This document shows, piece by piece, positions 9,577-17,662 of a stretch of 64,000 bases of DNA. Under the pieces are notes generated by a model. The model was given only the letters and a program-made list of their open reading frames with translations. It searched no databases and had not been told where the DNA came from. The position numbers and the translations under genes are program-made. Origin of the DNA: Cupriavidus sp. IDO. Its GTDB lineage: Bacteria > Pseudomonadota > Gammaproteobacteria > Burkholderiales > Burkholderiaceae. Position 1 is the stretch's first letter, and the number at the start of each line of letters is the position of its first letter. The stretch covers positions 1 to 64,000 of the forward strand of contig NZ_JWMA01000036.1 of assembly GCF_000812465.1 (NCBI RefSeq). The letters are read 5' to 3'.

Positions 9577-9873
9577 CTACCGAGATCTGTAAATCTCAGT
9601 CTTCCAATCCAGTAGCAGCTCGGCGGCGCGTTTCGAATGCTCGCCCTTATCGTGCAAGCCCATTCTATCGGTCGCGACTGCGTCCAGATATGCCGCGACG
9701 GACGATGCGTCCGCGCCCTCCTGCAACATGGAAAACACCGTCAGCAGATACCCTTGATACTCATCGCGTGCCGCCGGGCTGTGCGCAACCCCGATTGGGT
9801 CCCAGACGTAGTACAAGACCTCATCTACCCTTCGATACAGCTCCAGCTCGACATCAGTCAACTCTCGCTCCAT
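9577..9873 (-). CDS. small helical hypothetical protein (DUF1871-like)
   Basis: A 98-residue acidic, probably all-helical protein. The segment VWDPIGV followed by RDEYQGYL and later MGL resembles, from memory, the DUF1871-type family of small proteins often seen beside polymorphic toxins; this match is unverified. It is the first gene of a probable leftward pair with 9129-9536. The upstream region to 10395 is rich in possible regulatory sequence but has no other convincing gene. Confidence 0.62.
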   Translation of the reverse strand: MERELTDVELELYRRVDEVLYYVWDPIGVAHSPAARDEYQGYLLTVFSMLQEGADASSVAAYLDAVATDRMGLHDKGEHSKRAAELLLDWKTEIYRSR

Positions 9874-10395
9874 AGGTACTCATACGTTTTCTGTGACGTT
9901 CAATGACCAAAAACATCCACATCAATTGTCTATGAACTATATGCTGACTTCGACCGTCCGTTCCTGGCCGGTGCCAGCCGCGAAGCTGCCACCGTCTCTG
10001 GCCGACCCATCCCGGCCGTTGAGCTTGCGTAGTCTCGAAGACCGCTCCCGAAGGTGCAACGGTCATTCAAAGCAACGCGCAGAGGGCAAAATGATACGGC
10101 CCGAACTGGGACCTGTGCCATGCTGCCTCGTCGTGCAGCGCCAGCGCGACGTCCTCGACTTTCGCCAGCAGGGTCGGACCTCTGGCTCTGTCACACCTTA
10201 CACCCTACGCCGCGCGAAGATGCACCAGGTCCTCGTTGCCTGGTAAATCCGCCGTCCCATGCATAAAATGGTAAGCGATTCACTGCCGTCCCGTGGTGTG
10301 GATCTGAAGTAATCCTTTGTCAGCCGCCGGATCAACCTCGACTTTGACGTCCACATTATTGATTTCGTCCTGCTTGGGTCTGGGGAGTATCAGTC
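9874..10395. other. intergenic region inside the island
   Basis: About 520 bp between the divergent 9577-9873 gene and the Crp-like gene. Short frames exist on both strands, but none has a ribosome binding site or family character. The sequence TCTCTGGCCGACCC near 9995 resembles degenerate blocks at 9072 and 11215, which suggests fragments of decayed genes. A GGGGAG ribosome binding site at the right edge belongs to the Crp-like gene. Confidence 0.5.
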
Positions 10396-11115
10396 ATGAA
10401 CGCGACGCATGATCCGAAATCCAACCACCTGCTCGCTGCGATGCCGACAGCCGACTGGGAGCGTCTTGCGCCGCACCTTACGCCAGTGGAACTGCCCTTG
10501 GGCCACGTGGTGTACGAGTCTGGGGATCAGCTCGGTTACGTCTACTTTCCTGCCGATTCGATCATTTCACTGTTGTACGTGATGGAAGACGGCGCGTCCG
10601 CCGAGATCGCCATCGTAGGCAATGAGGGGATGGTCGGGATCGCCATTTTCATGGGCGGAGAAACAACGCCGAGTCGCGCCATCGTGCAGAGCGCCGGGTA
10701 CGGTTACCGCCTGAGCTCTGCCATCCTGAAGCAGGAGTTCGTGCGAGGCGGGGCGATGCAGCATCTGTTGCTCCGCTATACACAGGCGCTCATTACCCAG
10801 ATGGCGCAGACCGCCGTCTGCAACCGCCATCACTCCATCGACCAGCAACTGTGCCGATGGCTGCTACTGAGCATCGACCGGCTGCCCTCCAACGACCTGA
10901 CGATGACGCAGGAGCTCATCGCCAACATGCTCGGGGTGCGACGCTCGGGCGTGACGGAAGCCGCCTTAAAGCTTCAGGCCGCGGGCCTGATTCGCTACAG
11001 CCACGGGCATATTGCGGTACTCGACCGGGCGGGGCTGGAAAAGCGCGTGTGCGAGTGCTACGCGGTCGTGAAGCGGGAGTTCGAACGTCTGTTGCCGGAC
11101 CTAGCCTCGCCCTGA
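10396..11115 (+). CDS. Crp/Fnr family transcriptional regulator
   Basis: A 239-residue regulator with an N-terminal cyclic-nucleotide-type beta barrel (about residues 15-130; markers LPLGHVVYESGD and IAIVGNEGMVGI) and a C-terminal winged helix-turn-helix (about residues 150-215; TMTQELIANMLGVRRSGVTEA). The canonical cAMP-binding arginine-containing helix and the Fnr cysteine set are not evident, so the ligand is unknown. The GNEGMVG variant is typical of a Crp subgroup common in rhizobia and Burkholderiaceae. ATG 10396 has a GGGGAG ribosome binding site. The gene stands alone on the plus strand inside the island and may control the neighbouring two-component genes, but this is inference. Confidence 0.85.
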   Translation: MNATHDPKSNHLLAAMPTADWERLAPHLTPVELPLGHVVYESGDQLGYVYFPADSIISLLYVMEDGASAEIAIVGNEGMVGIAIFMGGETTPSRAIVQSAGYGYRLSSAILKQEFVRGGAMQHLLLRYTQALITQMAQTAVCNRHHSIDQQLCRWLLLSIDRLPSNDLTMTQELIANMLGVRRSGVTEAALKLQAAGLIRYSHGHIAVLDRAGLEKRVCECYAVVKREFERLLPDLASP

Positions 11116-11306
11116 GGGCAGCGGTGGACCGGTAATCAGGAACAGACCCGGTTCTGTGTCAGCAGCGCCCAGACGATCCGCGCGTTACGATCGCTATTAA
11201 GCGATTCGACGGTCTCTGACCGACCCGAAGCAGCCAACGGCGTCCAGCGGAAGCGGACAGCCGTACCGCAGACTGGCAGCGATCTGCGCGTACCACACAA
11301 TGCTCG

Positions 11307-12422
11307 CTATTTGCCACGAGGCAGATTTACAGAGAACACCGTTTCTGTTGCGTCGGATCGCGCATCGATATCGCCCCCGTGTGCCTTGGCAATCTCGCGC
11401 GCGATATATAGCCCAAGCCCCAGACTGCTGTCGGTATTTGTGCCTTGATGGTTCGGGCCGCGCTGGAGTGGATTAAAAATGAGGTCGAGGGTCGACCGCT
11501 CAATGGTGCCGGTATTCCTCACTTCCAGTAGGACTTCCGCACCCTTGTCGGTCACTGTCACACATACCGGCGCGTCTTGCACTCCGTACTTGATCGCATT
11601 TAGTACCAGATTGCCCAACAATTGCTGGAGACGTCGGCCATCCCAGACACCCATGCAGTCACCGACCACGTCCAGATCCATCTGACGGCCCGGATGTACT
11701 ACCCGCAACTGGTCCAGCGTATCGGCAAACAACTGGGCCAGATCGATGTTGGTCGGCGCCATATTGATACCCAAACCGAGCCTGGTTCGATTGAAATCAA
11801 CCATATCGTCCAGCAGCGCCTGCATGCGAGCGCCGCTTCTGATCAAACGGGACGCGGCTCCCGACACGTTTTCGCCGGCGTTCAGCGCTGCCAGATACGA
11901 CGCTGTAATCTGAATGGTCTGGAGCGGACTGCGCATGTCATGCCCCAACATTCCGAGGAAAAGATTACGGGCCAAGTCTACCTGCATGCTGAAAAAATCT
12001 ACCGATTCAGCGATTGCCTGATCGATGGCCTCGTTGAAACGGATCATGTCATCCTCGTGATGACTGTCGGGCGCGCACTCGTCCATCCACAGTCGGAGTA
12101 CGCTCGCGCGCAGGGCACGGTATTCGGCAACCATCTGGTTGATATCGAAGCCGCTTCGCGCGCGCAGAAGGGCGTGCATCTGGGCGGCTGTCTCGGGAGT
12201 TCCGGCCAGTTTTGGCGCGTGCCCCGTGGACTTTTCGAATTGCTCTTGCCTGCTTTGGGAAGTAGACAGGTCCTTTGTCACGGCCACCATGATCTGCTGC
12301 GCATGGTCTCGTAAGGCCAGCGGTCTCATATCGGCCGCTGCCGGCAACTGGGTGCGCGCAAATGCCTCCCATTGCAACAAAATGGCATCCATATGGTCCA
12401 GGATAAAGTCGGCTAATCGCAT
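11307..12422 (-). CDS. sensor histidine kinase, cytoplasmic
   Basis: A roughly 371-residue kinase with no membrane segment. Residues 1-145 form a helical RsbRD-like input domain. The H-box FLGMLGHDMRSPLQT places the phospho-acceptor at His161, the N-box is GNLVLNAIKYG near residue 270, and the G-box is SSLGLGLYIAREIAKAHGG near residue 335. I start at ATG 12422 (MRLADFILDHM), a common beginning in this family; the frame is open to 12734, but that stretch overlaps the divergent response-regulator gene and is poor in coding character. Partner: the receiver protein starting at 12537 on the other strand. The signal is unknown. Confidence 0.85.
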   Translation of the reverse strand: MRLADFILDHMDAILLQWEAFARTQLPAAADMRPLALRDHAQQIMVAVTKDLSTSQSRQEQFEKSTGHAPKLAGTPETAAQMHALLRARSGFDINQMVAEYRALRASVLRLWMDECAPDSHHEDDMIRFNEAIDQAIAESVDFFSMQVDLARNLFLGMLGHDMRSPLQTIQITASYLAALNAGENVSGAASRLIRSGARMQALLDDMVDFNRTRLGLGINMAPTNIDLAQLFADTLDQLRVVHPGRQMDLDVVGDCMGVWDGRRLQQLLGNLVLNAIKYGVQDAPVCVTVTDKGAEVLLEVRNTGTIERSTLDLIFNPLQRGPNHQGTNTDSSLGLGLYIAREIAKAHGGDIDARSDATETVFSVNLPRGK

Positions 12423-12536
12423 GTTTGCTTCCGAAGAGCGGGAAATGCGTCGCATAACGCATTTTTGCGGTGAGCAAAATTGCACCTGATTTTGTCGGGT
12501 ACATCTATTGCTTATGGTAGGAAATTGGAGAACCTC

Positions 12537-12935
12537 ATGCCTACCCGAAACGCGGTGCGCCTGCTGATCGCGGACGACGACCCGAATGCGTTGGCAGCAT
12601 ACGAGTTGTTCTTCGACGCTCATGGTTACGAGACCCGGACAACAGGAGACGGCGCGAACGCGCTCGCGGCGTACTTTGCGTGGCGTCCGGACGCGGTTGT
12701 TCTCGACATTCAGATGCCCGGTTTGGACGGGCACGCGGTGGCAAGGGAGATTCGGCGCCTACAATCCGCGCCGGCCCCTATGCTGGTGGCGGTTACCGCT
12801 CTTACTTCGCCTTCCGAGCATGCCGAATCAATCAGATCCGGCTTCGATCATCATTTTGTAAAGCCAGCCGATCTGCCGGCCGTCCTCGCTGCGATAGCGG
12901 CCCGCGTAGGCCCTGGCGCCACGGATGATTCATGA
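12537..12935 (+). CDS. single-domain response regulator
   Basis: A 132-residue stand-alone receiver domain. The acidic pocket is ADDD near residue 12, the phospho-acceptor is Asp57 in VVLDIQMPG, the switch Thr is in AVTAL near residue 84 and the conserved Lys is in FVKPAD near residue 109. There is no output domain, so it passes phosphate on or acts by protein contact. A GGAGAA ribosome binding site seven bases upstream fixes the start at 12537. It is divergent from the histidine kinase, with about 115 bp between the two starts for shared control. Confidence 0.88.
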   Translation: MPTRNAVRLLIADDDPNALAAYELFFDAHGYETRTTGDGANALAAYFAWRPDAVVLDIQMPGLDGHAVAREIRRLQSAPAPMLVAVTALTSPSEHAESIRSGFDHHFVKPADLPAVLAAIAARVGPGATDDS

Positions 12936-13192
12936 CAATCGCTCCGCGGTCTGTGACCGCTTTCCGGCGCGCAAATGACTGGCCGTTCATGGCCGAACTC
13001 CGTCGTCGGCTCGCCGTTTTAGGGCCGATGGCGGTCATCGGCGGCTGCCGACCCTACTCGGACAGTCGGCCGTTGGGGTCGAATGGCCGAATCTGCTGAG
13101 CGAGAACGTAACCCCCCAACGTGCTTGGTAGAGCCTTGCTTAGCGGTGCGTCGCCCCCTGGGGACTCAGCCCATGCATTGATGTATCCACAC

Positions 13193-13540
13193 TCATTCGA
13201 CTGGATAGACACTTAGTTCAACTCTGGCACCCAACGAGCAGACTCGGGTCAAATCTTCGACAAGGACGGTAACGGTCGCGTTTGGATTGAAGACCGCAAT
13301 TCTTAGAATAGGATCACACTTGCGAATCAGCGCCTCGTTGCCTGCTAGCACGGACAGAAAACCTCGCATCTGTTCAGCAAGTGAACCGGTCTGGGGATCG
13401 GTTGGGCGAATGACTATTCCCCAACCCTGCTCCATGCGGTCCTCTAACGTGCAGGTATCACGGAGGTGGCTCTGCAAATCATTCCAAACGCTGCTTGGGC
13501 TCAGCAATGCCAGTTCTAAATCGAAAGTTGCCTGCCGCAT
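13193..13540 (-). CDS. hypothetical protein, DUF4279/immunity-like
   Basis: A 115-residue soluble protein. The order of features, a central WGIVIRPTDPQTGSLAEQM segment and a terminal LGARVELSVYP strand, resembles the DUF4279 group of small proteins often found as orphan immunity genes; the match is from memory. The reading frame stays open about 40 codons upstream of ATG 13540 with plausible protein sequence but no start codon, so the annotated product may be a 5'-truncated remnant. It lies alone between the response regulator and the island's replication module. Confidence 0.5.
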   Translation of the reverse strand: MRQATFDLELALLSPSSVWNDLQSHLRDTCTLEDRMEQGWGIVIRPTDPQTGSLAEQMRGFLSVLAGNEALIRKCDPILRIAVFNPNATVTVLVEDLTRVCSLGARVELSVYPVE

Positions 13541-14023
13541 CTTGATAACTGTATGTCCGAGGTAGAGGCCGTCGATTGGGGATGGATATGCTACGTGTGG
13601 TCTTCGTATGACGCTGCCAATGGCGTCGCTCCTTGTGTTTCCATCTTGACGGGCCGCATACGGCGAAAAAGCTCACCGGCGGACCGCTAGTTCGGTTGCC
13701 TTCCGATAGCTGCGCGATCTTCACTACGTTTCAAACAGTATCAGGCGCAGACAGGCTTATGTGTGTGCGTTGACAGACAAACCAGCCGTTGGACAGCCGG
13801 CGGTGACTGACTGAGATTGGCCGGTCTCGGCCGTCAGCACCCTCCCCGGAATTCGGGGCTGAACCCGAAAAGTGCCTACCGGAACTTAGACCCTTCAGCG
13901 TTTCCCACGAGGCGCGACAACTGCCCGGACAGGACAACATCGGCAGCGTCCTCGATGCGGCAAAGCTCGTCAATCAGGCGTTCCCGGGGGCGTTGCCGCA
14001 TCCGTTTCCCAACGGATAATATT
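13541..14023. other. intergenic region with possible gene remnant
   Basis: This 480-bp gap holds the open upstream extension of the 13193-13540 frame and, on the plus strand at about 13805-14020, a roughly 70-codon open stretch ending in PHPFPNG and a stop. That stretch has no start codon and no family I recognise. It reads as a decayed gene end. No promoter or terminator was convincing. Confidence 0.4.
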
Positions 14024-14653
14024 TCATTGGCCCAGCCGCTCGTACAGCGCGCAGTCGTTTTGCTCGTCCGGTGTGTCTAGCCAATCGTGATGCCGCCAAT
14101 CCATCGCCCGCGCCATCGCACAGTGCGCCCTCACGCCGTGGGCTTGCTCGGCCCGGTGCGCGCAGGTGCCGCAGGTGCGTACCAAAATCTCGGCGGTGCG
14201 GTTGGCTGCGGGCAGGGCGTCTAGACGTGCCCGGAAGTGCGCCAGATCGTCGGCTAGGGTGGACGCGGGTTGCCGCCGCAGTATGTCCAGCAGGCGCGTC
14301 CGGTGGACCTCGGGCCACCTCTCGGCGTAGGCAAGGATGGCGATAGATTCCCGGATTTCCGCCAGCATCGCGTCCACGCAATTCGCCGGCATTGGCACAT
14401 AGTACGGTGTGAAGGGGGCGTCGGTTTCAGTGGCTAAGGGGGGTGTGCTTTTCGCATTTTCGGCGTTGCTACTGCTACGGTAGCTACAGTTGCTACGAAC
14501 GGGGGCTGTGCGATCGATTAGCAAATTTGTTATTGGTACATTTGCCACCGCTGCTACGTATGGGCGTTCTGTTTCCACGTCTTTGGAAACCATGGCCGAT
14601 GCGGTCGCAATTCGCCCGCCTGCGTATTTTCGAATGCGTTCGGAAAAGCTCAT
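14024..14653 (-). CDS. island-associated hypothetical protein with C-terminal cysteine/histidine cluster
   Basis: A 209-residue protein, last gene of the leftward alpA-to-14024 operon. It starts just after the stop of the DUF3987 gene. The N-terminal 70 residues look disordered and Ser-rich and are encoded by a stretch containing GTAGC repeats (14466-14497). The middle is helical. The C-terminus has CGTCAHR, RAHC and NDCALYERLG, a spacing that could bind zinc. Proteins with this end recur in satellite-like elements beside DUF3987 proteins, from memory; function unknown. Confidence 0.68.
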   Translation of the reverse strand: MSFSERIRKYAGGRIATASAMVSKDVETERPYVAAVANVPITNLLIDRTAPVRSNCSYRSSSNAENAKSTPPLATETDAPFTPYYVPMPANCVDAMLAEIRESIAILAYAERWPEVHRTRLLDILRRQPASTLADDLAHFRARLDALPAANRTAEILVRTCGTCAHRAEQAHGVRAHCAMARAMDWRHHDWLDTPDEQNDCALYERLGQ

Positions 14654-14655
14654 AG

Positions 14656-16212
14656 TTACTGACCTCCGAGCAACGCCGGGTTAAGAAATATTGTGATGCG
14701 CTTGCCGTCCTTCTGCACTCGCAGGCGGTCCAGGTTGGCAAGCTCGGCGATGGCCGTATCCAGCTTCCGGCCGTCGCGCAGCGGCCCGTGCTTGCGCACA
14801 TAGTTCTTGCCGACCATGTGGGTGTGCTCGCGGCGGCAATATGCCAACAGCCAGTCATCGAGGCGGCATGAATCGGCCATTTCCTGGGGTAGGGCAAGCT
14901 CGCCAAAGAAGCGGCGCGATTCGCTCAGGTGCCAGGAAACAATAGCGCAGGCTCGCTCGACTGCATCGGCGTCGATTGCGCCGCCAGTGCTCGCGAAGGT
15001 GTGGAACAGGCACGCCAGCCGGGCTGCGTTATCCGCCGTCTTGCTGGCTACGTCCCGCACATCGTATAGGTCGCCGGTGAGGGCGCGTTCTAGCTCGTCA
15101 TGAAAGGCGATCCAAGCGGCTTTTGCCTCCGGCGTCATCGTCAGCATTGCTGGTGCCAGTGCGCCGCCACTATCAATAGGTGCAGGCTGCTCCAGTAGTT
15201 CGGTGATGCGGCGATTGAACCCAGACAAATGAGGCCAGTTCGCAGGCGCATCGCGGAATAGGCGCGTTCCTTGGGTCGATTGCGGCCACGCCACTAGGAA
15301 CCGTGCGAGGAAGCCGGTGCCGCGTGCCAGCGCCCCGGCCCGGTCAAAGAAGCTGCGCAGGGTCGCGTCCTGAATCTGCAAAGCCACGGTCAGCCGCGCA
15401 CCTCGAACAGAGAACGATTCGCTTGTGCGTCGATCCACTCGGATAGATGCGCCGTCCCATAGTTGATTCAGCTGCGCCAGGTTGCGCATAACGCTATCTG
15501 CACTCATCGCGTGCCCGCCAAACACTACGCCTGCTTCCGCAGAGGCAATGCCACCAGACGGCCACGCGGTCCCAAGCTCAAAAGCGAGTTTCTCCGGCGT
15601 GATGTTCTCGTATAGCAGGCGCGGAATCTTAGGCGGCTCCGGCTCATGCAGTTCCAGATCGCGCAATTCGTCCTCGAAATCGGCGGTGGGCTGTGCCTTC
15701 TTGACTGCCTCCTTGATGCGCTGCTGCACGCCCTCGCATTTCGCTTCCCATGCGGCATGATCGGCCTTGTATGCCTTTATGATGGGCTTGCCGGCTTCCT
15801 CCCGGGCGCGCTCGTAATCCCGGATACCTTGCATAAAGAACCCGTCGCACGATGACTTGCGCTCGCCACTGTCAGCGATACTCAACAGGAATAGAGAGGA
15901 CGGCCCTTGCAGCTTCTCGGCCCGTTGCACATCGGTGTGGGCCTGAATTGCCAGCGACAGTGCAGACAGTGCGCAGCCCGCGACCAATGGGACAGGCGCT
16001 TGGACAAAGGATTGGACTTCCTCGACAGCGGCGCGGATTCCAGACGGCAACGCCTGCAATGGGTACGGCTCCGGCTCGACCTTGGCAATGAGCGCTTGCG
16101 GCTCCGGCCATGTACCCGAATTCTCTACGCAATCCCGCCGCGCTATGCGGATCGCTGCCAGTGCGTCGAGTTCCGTTGCGCCGCGTTCCATCAATGCAAA
16201 GTCATTACGCAT
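14656..16212 (-). CDS. DUF3987 (YfjI-type) replication-associated protein
   Basis: A 518-residue protein of the DUF3987 family, common in P4-like and other integrative elements and usually encoded next to primase-like genes. Visible features are PVPLVAGCALSALSLA near residue 75, a P-loop-region segment SLFLLSIADSGERKSSCDGFF near residue 105 with a GERKS pseudo-Walker, and a helical C-terminus with a winged-helix-like end. Start ATG 16212 overlaps the preceding primase-fragment stop by 8 bp, which argues for coupling; the frame opens another 18 codons upstream. Probable role: replication or maintenance of the element. Confidence 0.82.
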   Translation of the reverse strand: MRNDFALMERGATELDALAAIRIARRDCVENSGTWPEPQALIAKVEPEPYPLQALPSGIRAAVEEVQSFVQAPVPLVAGCALSALSLAIQAHTDVQRAEKLQGPSSLFLLSIADSGERKSSCDGFFMQGIRDYERAREEAGKPIIKAYKADHAAWEAKCEGVQQRIKEAVKKAQPTADFEDELRDLELHEPEPPKIPRLLYENITPEKLAFELGTAWPSGGIASAEAGVVFGGHAMSADSVMRNLAQLNQLWDGASIRVDRRTSESFSVRGARLTVALQIQDATLRSFFDRAGALARGTGFLARFLVAWPQSTQGTRLFRDAPANWPHLSGFNRRITELLEQPAPIDSGGALAPAMLTMTPEAKAAWIAFHDELERALTGDLYDVRDVASKTADNAARLACLFHTFASTGGAIDADAVERACAIVSWHLSESRRFFGELALPQEMADSCRLDDWLLAYCRREHTHMVGKNYVRKHGPLRDGRKLDTAIAELANLDRLRVQKDGKRITIFLNPALLGGQ

Positions 16213-16624
16213 TGGCGATTTCCTCCGCCGTGATGAGTCGTTCCACGCAAGCGAGGAACCGCTCATTGTGTTGATCGCTCAGCGGCTCGCCACGGCGAAC
16301 CATGTTCAGGAATTGGACGGCAACTGCCAGTTCGAAAGCCACACAACGCAACACGTCATGCGCATTGAACGGCTTGCGCTCACGCGGCAGGTGCGTTGCC
16401 GCCGCATCGGGAAACAGGTCGGACATATCTAGTCCTACCGCAAACATGACTTCGTGCGGCGAGCATCCGGCGAAGCAATGCAGTAGCACTCGGCCATCGT
16501 CCAGTTCCCGAACGGCGAGTGATTGCTTGGACTTGGATTCATGGGCAGGGCAGTTACAAACCCATCGGCCCCGGCCCGTCTGCCTGACGCTATCCAGTCG
16601 CGACAGCAAGGTGTCGGCGCTCAT
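16205..16624 (-). CDS. CHC2 zinc-finger primase-like protein
   Basis: A 139-residue protein equivalent to the N-terminal zinc-binding domain of DnaG/P4 alpha-type primases: WVCNCPAHESKSKQSLAV, then VLLHCFAGCSPHEVM, giving C-x-H...C-x2-C ligands. The catalytic TOPRIM domain is absent, so it probably works with the DUF3987 protein encoded immediately downstream. ATG 16624 overlaps the stop of the preceding small gene (ATGA) and is preferred to the longer open frame starting at 16669. Confidence 0.8.
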   Translation of the reverse strand: MSADTLLSRLDSVRQTGRGRWVCNCPAHESKSKQSLAVRELDDGRVLLHCFAGCSPHEVMFAVGLDMSDLFPDAAATHLPRERKPFNAHDVLRCVAFELAVAVQFLNMVRRGEPLSDQHNERFLACVERLITAEEIANA

Positions 16625-16845
16625 AAACCGCTCCCTTCGATGCCGTTCAGAGAGCAATAGATGCCCCATAGCTCAACCAGGGACAGCGCCGCCGTGCCGG
16701 CGGATAGCCCAAGCAGGGAATGGCGTGCAGCAAGCTCTTGCAGGTGAAGCAGGAACGTAGGCGCAGTCTGGCTACAATTCGCCGTGGCGGTCGGGGTCGC
16801 GTCCTTGCGGTGGGCGCAGCCCTTTTTCATTTGGGCGTTCTGCAT
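16621..16845 (-). CDS. small hypothetical protein in replication operon
   Basis: A 74-residue protein starting five bases after the AlpA-like stop codon and overlapping the CHC2 gene start by 4 bp. The N-terminus is basic and Cys-containing (MQNAQMKKGCAHRKD); the C-terminal 40 residues are leucine-rich helices with a short hydrophobic stretch (LLGLSAGTAALSLVELWGIY). No family is recognised. Its tight placement supports it as a real gene despite its size. Confidence 0.6.
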   Translation of the reverse strand: MQNAQMKKGCAHRKDATPTATANCSQTAPTFLLHLQELAARHSLLGLSAGTAALSLVELWGIYCSLNGIEGSGL

Positions 16846-16850
16846 CGTGT

Positions 16851-17105
16851 TCAGACCTCCGCGCGGTAGTTCAGCGGGTCGGCCAGATATTGCCGAATTG
16901 CCTCGACCGGCCACGCCGTGACGCGTTCGGACAGCTTTACGGGCTTCGGGAACGTGCCGTTCCTTACCTTGCGCCAGAGTGTGGCGGCAGAGAAGGGAAC
17001 GATGGACGGGACTAGCTGGGACTGGCGGACATAGCCAGTGTCGGGCAGTTTGCCGATCAGGTTGGACAGCAGCTTCGAAGGTGCCTTGATGTTGCTGTTT
17101 TGCAT
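16851..17105 (-). CDS. AlpA-family helix-turn-helix regulator
   Basis: An 84-residue MerR/AlpA-type DNA-binding protein. GYVRQSQLVPSIVPFSAATLW contains the helix-turn-helix, and TFPKPVKLSERVTAWPVEAI is the classic AlpA wing that recognises DNA. In P4-like elements AlpA activates integrase or excision functions, so this is the likely excisionase/activator of the island. It is the first gene of a five-gene leftward operon running to 14024, and lies directly downstream of the repeat/terminator-rich region 17121-17546. Confidence 0.85.
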   Translation of the reverse strand: MQNSNIKAPSKLLSNLIGKLPDTGYVRQSQLVPSIVPFSAATLWRKVRNGTFPKPVKLSERVTAWPVEAIRQYLADPLNYRAEV

Positions 17106-17120
17106 ACGTACTCCGTAAAC

Positions 17121-17181
17121 GAAAAAAGCCGCCCGAAGGCGGCTGTGGACGAAAAAAAACCGCCCGAAGGCGGCTGTGGAC
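17121..17181 (-). terminator. two tandem Rho-independent terminators
   Basis: Two consecutive copies (17121-17150 and 17151-17181) carry a GCCGCC/GGCGGC or CCGCC/GGCGG stem with a CGAA loop. On the minus strand each is followed by a run of six to eight T. They would stop leftward transcription arriving from the integrase before alpA, so alpA must be transcribed from close by or by read-through. Confidence 0.6.
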
Positions 17182-17285
17182 GAAAAAAAACGCGCTGGGC
17201 GCGCGGTAGTTACTCGAATCCTAAGATTAGCGAAATACTAGGTGACTTGTCCCAAGACGTCAAGACATCCCCTTAAATCAAAAAT
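17174..17285. repeat. 110-bp direct repeat, copy 1
   Basis: This copy matches 17397-17508 exactly for the first 64 bases and at about 40 of the next 48. It includes an A8 run, the near-palindrome CGCGCTGGGCGCGCG, and a less GC-rich stretch CGAATCCTAAGATTAGCG. The function is unknown; a replication or integrase-binding role is possible. Confidence 0.8.
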
Positions 17286-17396
17286 GCTTGGCTCTCATCG
17301 TCCGACCAAGGGCGCGCATAGATGAGATGCGGATTTGCGCTTCGGGGGCGTTCGGCTTATCGACTCGCAAACAAAAAAAGCCGCCAGAAGGGGCGA

Positions 17397-17508
17397 CTGT
17401 GGACGAAAAAAAACGCGCTGGGCGCGCGGTAGTTACTCGAATCCTAAGATTAGCGAAATATTAGGTGACTTGATCCAAGACGTCAAGACACCACCTTAAA
17501 GCAAAAAA
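17397..17508. repeat. 110-bp direct repeat, copy 2
   Basis: Second copy of the unit at 17174-17285, offset by exactly 223 bp. The first 64 bases are identical, and the few differences are confined to the 3' half. The spacer between copies contains a degraded third GCCGCC hairpin (17379-17396). Confidence 0.8.
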
Positions 17509-17546
17509 CCCGCCGAGGCTTTTACCTGAGCGGGCTACTTTTTCTG
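17503..17546. terminator. hairpin terminator
   Basis: A CCCGC/GCGGG stem (17509-17513 and 17530-17534) is flanked by A6 on the left and T5 on the right, so it could act in either direction. It is about 115 bp past the integrase stop codon and is the likely end of the integrase transcript. Confidence 0.5.
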
Positions 17547-17662
17547 TGGGCTCGATACTGCTTTTGCCGTTCCGCGTCATTCAGTGCATTGTCTTTCTTG
17601 GGTCGTCCGATCCTGGTCATTCGTCTGTAGCAAATGTAGCAACTGTGGCCGTAGCAAACCAT

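Larger units (their letters stand above)
17106..17662. other. repeat-rich control region between integrase and alpA
   Basis: Gene-free 557-bp stretch containing two tandem 30-31-bp copies of a GCCGCC hairpin (17121-17181), a 64-bp exact direct repeat (17174-17237 and 17397-17460) extended with about six mismatches to roughly 110 bp, and a GCGGG-stem hairpin with flanking A and T runs (17503-17546). Three GTAGCAA motifs lie at 17626-17657. It probably holds the alpA promoter and the end of the integrase transcript, and possibly a replication origin. Confidence 0.6.

Noticed and set aside
11307..12734. Histidine kinase starting at 12734
   Set aside because: The extra 104 codons overlap the divergent response regulator and lack family similarity; ATG 12422 matches the usual beginning.
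17121..17181. Tandem 30-bp repeats suggesting a CRISPR array
   Set aside because: Only two copies directly abut with no spacers, and each is a terminator-like hairpin with an A run; there are no cas genes.
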